Source: Nitrospirota bacterium
GTDB lineage: Bacteria > Nitrospirota > Thermodesulfovibrionia > Thermodesulfovibrionales > Magnetobacteriaceae
Length of the DNA stretch: 11,350 nucleotides
Assembly: GCA_015233265.1 (NCBI GenBank)
Contig: JADFXZ010000067.1
Span: forward strand, 1 to 11,350
Direction: 5' to 3'
Both the position numbers and the translations under genes were made by a program. Under the pieces are notes generated by a model, which saw nothing but the letters and a program-made list of their open reading frames with translations, searched no databases and was not told the DNA's origin. This document shows positions 1 through 6,174 of the stretch, piece after piece; position 1 is the first letter of the stretch, and the number at the start of each line of letters is the position of its first letter.

Positions 1-1312
1 GAAGATGGACGGGGTGGAAACTGCTCAAAAAGTTATGCAGTGCAACTTAGTGAAACCCCCTGCTGTGATTATGATAAGCGGCTATGGACGCGACGAAATG
101 CTGGCAAGGGCTGAGCAGTGCGCAGTAACAGTCAAAGCGGTGCTGGCTAAGCCGGTGACGGCATTCTCGCTTTTAGAGGCAATTGGCGATGCCTTAGACA
201 AGGGCTATGTGGCCGCAGCTCGTCTCAGCGATAAGCTCGAAAACAATGCTGAAGCAATGGCAAAACTTGCCGGGGCGCGCATACTTCTGGTCGAAGATAA
301 CGAGATGAACCCGGAGATAGCTATCGAACTCTTAAACCAGGCCGGGATAGAGGTCGTGCTTGCCATAAACGGTCAGGAGGCAATTGATACGCTTGCCCAC
401 GATTCAATGTTTGATGGGGTGCTAATGGACTGCCAGATGCCGGTGATGGACGGCTATAGTGCAACACGGCAGCTACGCAAAAATCCTGCATTTCAGAACT
501 TGCCAATTATTGCTATGACGGCAAACGCCATGGCCGGAGACCGTGAGAAGGTGCTCACGTGCGGGATGTGGGACCATATCGCCAAGCCCCTTGACGTGGC
601 AGAGATGTTTGGCACTATTGCTAAGTGGATAACACCGAGAAATGCCGAGGATTCGGTAGCAGCAGCCGCAACGGCGAAGACGAAAATTGAAATAAACACA
701 GATGAAAGAGAAACTATCGGCCTGCCCCCCTTACCTGGCATTGATGTCACGGCAGGGCTTGCAACCACTATGAATAACGAGAAGTTCTACAGGCGTATGC
801 TTGTCAAATTCCACGACAGCATGGGGGATTTCGCCGCTCTGTTTGCCGCCGCCCGTTTCGATAAAGACCCAAATGCCGCCGAACGCGCAGCTCATACCCT
901 AAAGGGGACGTCCGGTAACATCGGGGCGCGTGCTGTGGCGGCAGCTGCCGCAAAACTTGAACTGGCCTGTAAGGAAAACGCAGATGATGCCGAAATCGAA
1001 GCACAACTGGCGCTGACCATATCAGAGCTGCAGCCGGTGATTGCTGCCATAGGGCAGCTCATCCCATCTCAGGGCGATGCCGCTGTCAGCAGCGTCCCTG
1101 CGATTTCAGATGATGAGATCAAAACCAGTCTTGCCAAATTAAGGGCCTTGCTTGGCGACAGCGACGCCGATTCAGAGAGTGTGCTTGGGCAACTGCTTGA
1201 AAAACTTGGCGGCTGCCCGCTTGCACTTGAGCTTAAACCCGTGGAGCTCGCAATGGCCGGATTTGACTTTGATACAGCGATAGAAGCGCTCGACAAGGTT
1301 CAAACGCAATGA
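1..1312 (+). CDS. Hybrid histidine kinase, C-terminal part (REC-REC-Hpt), 5' truncated by window
   Basis: This is the phosphorelay end of a hybrid sensor kinase. The frame is open to the window edge, and the first ATG (position 5) lies inside a receiver motif (MDG), so the gene starts upstream. Numbered from that Met, residues 1-65 are the second half of a receiver (conserved Ser25, AKP Lys49). Residues 91-210 are a full receiver with acidic pair E97/D98, phospho-acceptor D142 in LMDCQMPVMDG, T172 and K194. Residues 245-350 are an Hpt domain with phospho-acceptor H297 in AHTLKGTSGNIGA. Two receivers followed by Hpt is the usual tail of BarA/ArcB-like hybrid kinases. One oddity is GMWDHIAKP, where the family normally has Asn in place of Trp. 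An Ala-rich linker and about 80 further residues (helical, unassigned) follow the Hpt. The stop overlaps the cheB start (ATGA), so the genes are probably translationally coupled. Domain calls are confident; the signal sensed is unknown. Confidence 0.9.
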   Translation, partial: KMDGVETAQKVMQCNLVKPPAVIMISGYGRDEMLARAEQCAVTVKAVLAKPVTAFSLLEAIGDALDKGYVAAARLSDKLENNAEAMAKLAGARILLVEDNEMNPEIAIELLNQAGIEVVLAINGQEAIDTLAHDSMFDGVLMDCQMPVMDGYSATRQLRKNPAFQNLPIIAMTANAMAGDREKVLTCGMWDHIAKPLDVAEMFGTIAKWITPRNAEDSVAAAATAKTKIEINTDERETIGLPPLPGIDVTAGLATTMNNEKFYRRMLVKFHDSMGDFAALFAAARFDKDPNAAERAAHTLKGTSGNIGARAVAAAAAKLELACKENADDAEIEAQLALTISELQPVIAAIGQLIPSQGDAAVSSVPAISDDEIKTSLAKLRALLGDSDADSESVLGQLLEKLGGCPLALELKPVELAMAGFDFDTAIEALDKVQTQ

Positions 1313-2025
1313 TTTCCACCGCCGCCACAGCTGCTCATCAGGCTTCAGAGCTGCTCGTAGCTGGAGTTGGCGCCTCAGCCGGCGGCCTTGAGGCCATGCT
1401 TCTGATGTTTTCTCGTATGAGTCCAACCGGGCGCATTGCCTATGTGGTGGCTCAACATATGGCCCATAATGCGCACAGTGAGCTGGTGGTGCGTCTGATT
1501 CAACGCGAGTCAGCACTGCCCGTGGTATTAGCGCAAACCAGCACACGACTTGCGGCAGACAACGTATACGTCATTCCTGCAAGCATGGACGGGGTAGTGC
1601 GCGGCGATACGCTCTCACTGCATAAACCCGTAGAGGGGCAGCTGTCCACGCCATCGATTAATACGCTCTTAACCTCAATTGCCGCAAGTCTCGGCAAGCG
1701 GGCTATTGCCATCGTGCTCTCTGGTGCCGGTTCAGATGGCCTCACAGGGTGCCGCGCAATCAGAAACTGCGGAGGCTTGACGCTGGCGCAAGACCCGGCA
1801 GAGGCAAAACACAACGGCATTCCCTCTGGTGTCATCAATGCGGGGTTGACTGACCGGGTGCTGTCGGCGGCAGATATAGGTGAAGCACTGGCAGTACTCT
1901 ACCCCGGTGTGCCGTCAATGGTTAGAATATCATCGCCAGCAAAATCTGTTGGAGTTACTTGTGTGACACCGCCTTTAGAATCAGAGGAATCGATAATCAG
2001 CAAACAAGAGCGCATTGAGTTATAA
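1309..2025 (+). CDS. cheB: CheB-type protein-glutamate methylesterase domain (N-terminal half of a split CheB-CheR)
   Basis: This is a chemotaxis-type methylesterase/deamidase catalytic domain, which removes methyl groups from glutamates of receptor-like proteins in the cytoplasm. The CheB triad is visible in a 238-residue product: S23 in GASAGG, H50 in AQHM and D143 in SGAGSDG. There is no N-terminal receiver domain, so the protein is not phospho-activated as in E. coli CheB. This is typical of CheB-CheR fusion proteins. The start codon overlaps the stop of the upstream kinase (ATGA), with a weak AAGG about 10 nt ahead. The catalytic domain ends near residue 200, and about 38 linker residues lead to a TAA at 2023-2025. 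The frame stays open beyond that stop straight into CheR, so this is probably the first half of one protein broken by a nonsense codon. The enzyme domain itself looks complete. Confidence 0.9.
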   Translation: MISTAATAAHQASELLVAGVGASAGGLEAMLLMFSRMSPTGRIAYVVAQHMAHNAHSELVVRLIQRESALPVVLAQTSTRLAADNVYVIPASMDGVVRGDTLSLHKPVEGQLSTPSINTLLTSIAASLGKRAIAIVLSGAGSDGLTGCRAIRNCGGLTLAQDPAEAKHNGIPSGVINAGLTDRVLSAADIGEALAVLYPGVPSMVRISSPAKSVGVTCVTPPLESEESIISKQERIEL

Positions 2026-2040
2026 CAACTTCTGCGCCAG

Positions 2041-2808
2041 GTGCGCGATGCCACTGGCATAGATTTCTCAAGCTACAAGGAAGAGACCCTGCTGCGACGT
2101 CTGCAAAAACGCAAGTCCACGCTGGGGATAAACTCGGCAGAGGGCTATCAAGCGCTGATTCGCCGCGAACCAGAGGAACTGCATGTGCTGCAGCACCTGT
2201 TTCTCGTCTCTATGTCGTCGTTCTTTCGTGACAGGGCGTCCTTTAGCGCTCTGGAGCGAGTGCTCTTGGGACATCTCAATAATAAAATGGATGGCGAGCC
2301 AATTCGTGCCTGGGTTGCCGGATGTGCCTCAGGTGAGGAGCCTTATACACTTGCTATCATCCTCAGAGAATTATTGGGTGGCGATACTTCACGGCATCCT
2401 ATTGAAATTACCGCCACTGATCTCAATCCCGAAGCGCTTGCTATGGCAGCCGAAGGTATCTATCGTAAGACGCTATTTCGGGAGATGGAGAGCCGGCTGC
2501 TTGAGCAATATTTCACGCCGAGGGGCAATGACTACGAGGTCAAGCCGCAGCTCAGGGACAATATTCGCTTTGAGCAGCGCGACATACTAGCTGCAGCGGC
2601 ACAGCAAAACCTTGACCTTGTCAGCTGCCGCAATCTGCTCATATATTTGAAAAGCCGGTTGCAGGACCGTCTGATCAAGAGTTTCCACGAGGCATTAATC
2701 CCTCAGGGGATTTTATTCATTGGGCAGTCAGAATCCCTGAGTTTCATTGGTAATTCGCTGTTTTGCGCTATTGACCAGTATCACCGGCTGTTTCGCCGGA
2801 GGCGTTGA
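2041..2808 (+). CDS. cheR: CheR-type protein-glutamate O-methyltransferase (C-terminal half of a split CheB-CheR)
   Basis: This SAM-dependent methyltransferase methylates receptor glutamates, opposing CheB. Numbered from GTG 2041, residues 1-60 form the CheR N-terminal helical domain (TGIDFSSYKEETLLRR, SFFRD). The SAM-binding loop is AGCASGEEPYTLA (93-105), followed by TDLNP (126-130), SCRNLLIYL (195-203) and GQSESL (228-233), all hallmark CheR motifs. The homologous region really begins before the GTG: the codons just after the upstream TAA (QLLRQ) belong to the usual ILxLLRxxTG entry of CheR. The GTG has no convincing Shine-Dalgarno sequence. Expression of CheR alone would therefore need re-initiation after the TAA or readthrough. 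It is in the same frame as cheB; without the stop the product would be a fusion of about 500 residues. CheR identity is certain; the start codon is not. Confidence 0.88.
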   Translation: MRDATGIDFSSYKEETLLRRLQKRKSTLGINSAEGYQALIRREPEELHVLQHLFLVSMSSFFRDRASFSALERVLLGHLNNKMDGEPIRAWVAGCASGEEPYTLAIILRELLGGDTSRHPIEITATDLNPEALAMAAEGIYRKTLFREMESRLLEQYFTPRGNDYEVKPQLRDNIRFEQRDILAAAAQQNLDLVSCRNLLIYLKSRLQDRLIKSFHEALIPQGILFIGQSESLSFIGNSLFCAIDQYHRLFRRRR

Positions 2809-2824
2809 TATATAAACTTATCAA

Positions 2825-2831
2825 AAGGAGG
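2825..2831 (+). promoter_or_regulatory. Shine-Dalgarno site of the membrane sensor gene
   Basis: AAGGAGG lies 9 nt before ATG 2841. It fixes the sensor start at 2841 rather than at the TTG at 2805, which overlaps the end of cheR. The N-terminus from 2841 (MNMLSKLKISKKL, then a hydrophobic stretch) also looks like a natural membrane-protein start. Confidence 0.8.
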
Positions 2832-2840
2832 AATTACCGT

Positions 2841-4604
2841 ATGAACATGCTGTCAAAGTTAAAGATTTCAAAGAAACTCTTCGTGATTATTATCATTGCA
2901 ATGTTGTCTCTGGCGGCAATGGCTGGTTTAAACATCTATCAGCTCGATAAGGTCTATGACCTTGCAAATTACGCAACCATCAACACGGTACCAAGCTTCA
3001 ATACAATATACGAGACCCAGATACTATTTCTCGAAATCAGAATTCTCATGCGAAACCATGTATTAAACACTGAATACCTTAAAATGCCTTCTATAGAAAG
3101 AGATATTCAGGAGAAACGTGATGAAATCAAAAAGAAACAAAGCCACTATGAGGAAAAGTTGATTAGTGACGCAGAGGATTTGCGATTGCTTAAAGCCTCT
3201 CAGTCAGCTCTCAAGGACTACTACAATGTAGTCCTTGATCCGGTGCTGGCATTGTCACAGCAGAATAAAAATACTGAAGCAAAGGAAATGGCTGAGAAAC
3301 TCGTAGATTATGTCACAAAGGTCGAGCATTCGATTGCCGACCATATAGAATTTAACCAAAAGCTGGCCGTCTCAGGCTCTAATGCGGCTGCCGCCGCAAA
3401 GAAAATGGCAATGTGGATAAATATCCTTGCCACAATTTTGGCGGCGTTGCTGCTTCTGATAAGCAGCTGGGTTGTCGGCAATCTAGGTCTCTCGCATCCT
3501 ATTGGTGTGGTGGTAGACAATTTAAATCAGCTTGCCGAGGGTAAGACCAATGTGACAGTCCAAGGGCTTGACAGACGCGACGAGGTAGGAGATATTGCCC
3601 GCGCAGCACAGGTGTTCAATGAATTCGTACAAAAACTCAATACGCAGAGTTGGATAAAGACCCATACATCGGAAATTGCGACAGAGTTGCAGAAGGCCGA
3701 GGACTTCCAGACGCTGACCCAGACGGCGGTCTCCAAAGTTGCCCCTGTAATAGGTGCTGGGCACGGCGCGTTTTATGTCCTTGACAGTCACGACGGGCGG
3801 TATAATCTTCTGGCCAGCTACGGCTACCGCGAGCGCAAGCATCTCAACAGCAGCTTCGCCGTCGGAGAGGGTCTGGTGGGGCAGTGCGTGATGGAAAAGA
3901 ACCAGATCATGCTCACAGCGCCGCAGAACTATATCAGAATCAACTCCGGACTTGGAGAAGGCCCGCCGGCCTGCATCATAGTGCTGCCGGTAATACATGC
4001 AGAGCGAGTGCTGGGAGTAATGGAGATGGCCTCATTCCAGATATTCGGTGAAAAAGAGAAGGCAGTGCTTGAGGCGTTGGTGCCGGTGTTGTCATCGAGC
4101 ATGGAAATACTTGACAGGAATCTGCGTACGCGTGAGTTACTTGCCGAGTCACAGGAGCAGGCTGAGAGAATGGAAAAGCAGGCAGCGCAGCTTGAAGAGC
4201 AGACGGTGGAGATGGAGGCACAGCAGGCCGAGCTGATGGAGACAGAGAACTGGTTTCGAAGCATCATAGAGGCGGCGCCGGAGGGTATGATGGTAGTTGA
4301 CGCAGCCGGTCAGATATTGCTGTCCAATCCAAACGCTGACAAGCTCTTTGGCTATCCCACAGGAGAGCTGGTTGGAGGGACAATTGAGCAGTTGGTGCCG
4401 CAGGACAGCCGGGGCAGGCACGGGAAGTTGTGTGCGGAGTTTATGGCTGAGGGGCACAGCCGCGTAATGGGACAGTCCAGTCAGCTGCAGATACACGCAC
4501 TGCGTAAGGACGGCAGCGCAGTACCGGTTACAGTATCATTGAGTCCACTTTCCGCACGCGGCAACCGTGGCCGCTGTGTGAGCGTTGCAGTGCGGGCAGC
4601 ATAA
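2841..4604 (+). CDS. Membrane sensor protein: 4-helix-bundle ligand domain, HAMP, GAF, PAS; no output domain
   Basis: The protein has 587 residues. TM1 spans about 13-30. Residues 34-190 are a largely helical periplasmic domain of the MCP four-helix-bundle type. TM2 spans about 191-213 and HAMP about 214-266 (LxxPI start, DEVGDIA). A GAF domain follows (about 285-425, with VGEGLVGQC and LPV...GVMEM). Next come a Glu/Gln-rich coiled coil (432-470) and a PAS domain (471-584, with EAAPEGMMVVD, NPNADKLFGY, RKDGSAVPVTVSLS). Such proteins normally run on into 'VRDITERK' and a histidine kinase; here the frame ends at VAVRAA, exactly at the PAS edge. There is no HisKA/HATPase, GGDEF or MCP signalling hairpin. 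It follows cheR by 32 nt with a strong ribosome binding site, so it is probably the input partner of the upstream hybrid kinase and CheB/CheR. It could be a natural stand-alone sensor or a kinase that lost its 3' end when the sequence to its right arrived. Confidence 0.88.
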   Translation: MNMLSKLKISKKLFVIIIIAMLSLAAMAGLNIYQLDKVYDLANYATINTVPSFNTIYETQILFLEIRILMRNHVLNTEYLKMPSIERDIQEKRDEIKKKQSHYEEKLISDAEDLRLLKASQSALKDYYNVVLDPVLALSQQNKNTEAKEMAEKLVDYVTKVEHSIADHIEFNQKLAVSGSNAAAAAKKMAMWINILATILAALLLLISSWVVGNLGLSHPIGVVVDNLNQLAEGKTNVTVQGLDRRDEVGDIARAAQVFNEFVQKLNTQSWIKTHTSEIATELQKAEDFQTLTQTAVSKVAPVIGAGHGAFYVLDSHDGRYNLLASYGYRERKHLNSSFAVGEGLVGQCVMEKNQIMLTAPQNYIRINSGLGEGPPACIIVLPVIHAERVLGVMEMASFQIFGEKEKAVLEALVPVLSSSMEILDRNLRTRELLAESQEQAERMEKQAAQLEEQTVEMEAQQAELMETENWFRSIIEAAPEGMMVVDAAGQILLSNPNADKLFGYPTGELVGGTIEQLVPQDSRGRHGKLCAEFMAEGHSRVMGQSSQLQIHALRKDGSAVPVTVSLSPLSARGNRGRCVSVAVRAA

Positions 4605-4609
4605 TTATT

Positions 4610-4932
4610 TATTGCCTGTAATATAGAAATGGCAGGTTATTAAAACCATGCAGACCGGCCATAGGGCGGTAACAATTAGACAATGTCAGCTCACTTCCCG
4701 CATAGGGCGGGTGCGTGGAGCTGGAAGCCTGCGTCCTTCTGTCTCGAAATGATTGATAACATCATCAACGGTTTCGCATAATTCGCTGTATAATTTAACT
4801 GGGTCATCGCCGTGAATACCGGTTATCAGGTCAGGACACTTTCCGATATAGACGTTATCTTCCTCACTCCACTGCTACCCATTTGTGGTAGCGGTCAGAT
4901 GTTTTCATATATTTACCAGATCTATTGCCTGT
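4610..4932. repeat. 10-bp direct repeat flanking the hicB remnant
   Basis: TATTGCCTGT occurs at 4610-4619 and again at 4923-4932, the two copies bracketing the hicB-like pseudogene. Flanking bases differ on both sides, so the identity is limited to these 10 bases. It may be a target-site or recombination footprint, or chance in AT-rich DNA. Confidence 0.3.
4686..4908 (-). pseudogene. HicB-family antitoxin-like gene, broken by a 1-base insertion
   Basis: On the minus strand an ATG at 4908-4906 opens MKTSDRYHKWV, then the frame shifts and continues as WSEEDNVYIGKCPDL to a TGA at 4688-4686. Repairing one inserted base (the extra C in GTAGCAGTGG, near 4873-4876) restores EWSEED and gives a protein of about 73 residues. 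The pattern WxEEDxxYIGxCPDL, HGDD, YxELCxxVxxxI, LPxPxTRPMRE matches the short HicB-type antitoxins that neutralise HicA mRNA-interferase toxins. As read, the frame ends after 14 residues. No HicA gene is visible beside it, so it is an orphan remnant, unless the insertion is a sequencing error. Family assignment is from motif memory and fairly confident; antitoxin activity is inferred from family only. Confidence 0.72.
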
Positions 4933-5002
4933 TTTACTTATTTTACGAGAGAATGACAGCCTATAGACTCATCTACCCCTGAGGAAATTATTCTGTTCTC
5001 AG

Positions 5003-5032
5003 TTGACACCTATCTGCTTAGAGTGATAGTAT
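5003..5032 (+). promoter_or_regulatory. Sigma70-like promoter of the AT-rich cassette (possibly leaderless)
   Basis: A perfect -35 TTGACA (5003-5008) is followed after 18 nt by a -10-like TAGTAT (5027-5032, 4 of 6 consensus). The start codon at 5038 is only 5 nt beyond the -10, where transcription would be expected to start. No Shine-Dalgarno sequence precedes that ATG, so the transcript may have no 5' leader. A small inverted repeat CTGAG/CTCAG sits just upstream of the -35. Confidence 0.5.
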
Positions 5033-5037
5033 AACTA

Positions 5038-6168
5038 ATGGGATTTCCGTCTGCTGACATAATTAATAATATTATTTTTAATAAACACTTAAATAGTGGT
5101 AGGCGCTTTATACTTCCAGATAATATAAGTCAAAGCATTGAGAAATGTCTTGAATCTTCAAATAGTGATATTAACAATGCAAGCCATGTTCTGAAAGATC
5201 AGCTTAGAGGCAACTATTCTTCTTCTAAGCATACTGAATATACGAATGTTGCCGTTGTCGATGCATATACAATTGAATATCTGCCAAGGTATTTTTTTAT
5301 TCCTCATATCATATTTCGTGACCTTGCTCTGTGCAGAGAGCTCGTTGGATTCGGTATAACAATCCGAATTCTGGATATGGGAAGTGGAACAGGGGCTGTA
5401 TCGCTTGGTGTTTATGATCTTTTTTCAAATGATACTTTCAACGATTATAGTGTAGACTTAGTTGCCGTAGACAAGTCAGAGGCTGCACTAACTCGACAAT
5501 TCTGCCTTATAAATCAAGTCGGATTTAGATATGATTTATTCCATTGTGAAGCCTTAGACATATCAGATATTGATAAAGTCTCACAATTTCTGAAACGAAA
5601 TAAGCCGTGGGATATTATTATTTCAGCAAATTTTATCGTTGAATTAGACGTGCACATCCAAAAAAGCCTTATTGCCTTGTTATCAAGATATTTATCTGAG
5701 TTTGGGTCATTGGTCATTTGCGAACCACCCCAAGATTATGCCAAGATAATTATTCACAATATTGCTGACGTAATCAAGGATTCTGGCTTAACTGTATACT
5801 ACCCATGCTCTGCCCCTTGGTCATGCAAGCCCAAAAAAGTAAAATGTTGGATTTGGCGTGACTATGATATTATCGATCCCATCAAACCAATCTCGCGAGA
5901 AGACGAATCGATAGAACTCAACAGTACCAAACTCCAAATGTCCTTAGTGATTCTCAACAAGTGTAACAAATCAATATTAGAATTTTTTAAAAATAATCGT
6001 CCGGATCTTACATGGAGCATTGTTTCGCCAAAGTTCGGTGGGTTTTATGAGATATGTCCATCTCATAAAACCTTTTACTCTGATAAACCTTATAATCGAG
6101 GTGACTTAGTAGGATGGAGAGAGGGTAGTAATGGTACAGTCGATGTCGTTGTACATGAGAGGTTGTGA
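5038..6168 (+). CDS. Rsm22/METTL17-like SAM-dependent methyltransferase with putative Fe-S cysteines
   Basis: The protein has 376 residues. A Rossmann methyltransferase core is visible: YTIEYLPRYFFIP (78-90), SAM loop ILDMGSGTGAVSLG (111-124), acidic beta2 end VAVDKS (142-147), and WDIIISANFIVEL (191-203), which resembles the 'DLVxASxxLxEL' segment of the Rsm22 family. After CEPP come C257-x5-C263-x6-C270 (in YPCSAPWSCKPKKVKCW) and, in a C-terminal beta-rich tail, C340 (FYEICPSHK). Rsm22 and its mitochondrial relative METTL17 are ribosome-associated proteins with a similar four-cysteine [4Fe-4S] site; the match of spacing and order is mine by eye. The start is the only in-frame ATG after a stop at 5032-5034; no ribosome binding site is seen. 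The gene is much more AT-rich than the genes on either side, and its partner starts 6 nt later. The target could be rRNA, tRNA or DNA. Methyltransferase call is strong, Rsm22 kinship moderate. Confidence 0.75.
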   Translation: MGFPSADIINNIIFNKHLNSGRRFILPDNISQSIEKCLESSNSDINNASHVLKDQLRGNYSSSKHTEYTNVAVVDAYTIEYLPRYFFIPHIIFRDLALCRELVGFGITIRILDMGSGTGAVSLGVYDLFSNDTFNDYSVDLVAVDKSEAALTRQFCLINQVGFRYDLFHCEALDISDIDKVSQFLKRNKPWDIIISANFIVELDVHIQKSLIALLSRYLSEFGSLVICEPPQDYAKIIIHNIADVIKDSGLTVYYPCSAPWSCKPKKVKCWIWRDYDIIDPIKPISREDESIELNSTKLQMSLVILNKCNKSILEFFKNNRPDLTWSIVSPKFGGFYEICPSHKTFYSDKPYNRGDLVGWREGSNGTVDVVVHERL

Positions 6169-6174
6169 CTAACT

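Larger units (their letters stand above)
4605..5037. other. Non-coding/degenerate interval between sensor gene and AT-rich cassette
   Basis: About 430 nt have no intact gene on either strand. The stretch holds a frameshifted minus-strand hicB-like remnant (4686-4908), a 10-bp direct repeat on either side of it (4610-4619 and 4923-4932), a 10-bp repeat CATAGGGCGG (4660-4669 and 4701-4710), and a promoter for the next gene (5003-5032). I looked for a hicA toxin upstream of the remnant (4909-5037, minus strand) and found only short frames broken by stops. I also looked for leftover kinase sequence of the truncated sensor just after 4604 and saw none. It reads as a junction scar between host sequence and the cassette. 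Confidence 0.6.

Noticed and set aside
1172..1838. Minus-strand open frames opposite the hybrid kinase and cheB
   Set aside because: They lie wholly opposite genes with clear domain motifs, show no recognisable protein family, and have no ribosome binding site.
2017..2031. Stop-codon recoding: TAA followed by CAA resembles viral readthrough contexts, and an alternative genetic code was considered
   Set aside because: The readthrough consensus is for UAG with CAR-YYA in eukaryotic viruses and does not match fully. TAA and TGA both end other genes here, so no reassignment is supported.
3522..4496. Several minus-strand frames opposite the sensor gene
   Set aside because: Low-complexity Ser/Cys/Leu-rich shadows of the GAF and coiled-coil codons, with no motifs and no start signals.
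4698..4712. Hairpin CCCGC-ATAGG-GCGGG as a terminator
   Set aside because: It is only a 5-bp stem without a T-tract and falls inside the coding part of the hicB remnant, so coincidence is more likely.
4909..5037. A hicA toxin gene upstream of the hicB remnant
   Set aside because: All three minus-strand frames are broken by stops within a few codons, and no HicA-like segment was seen.
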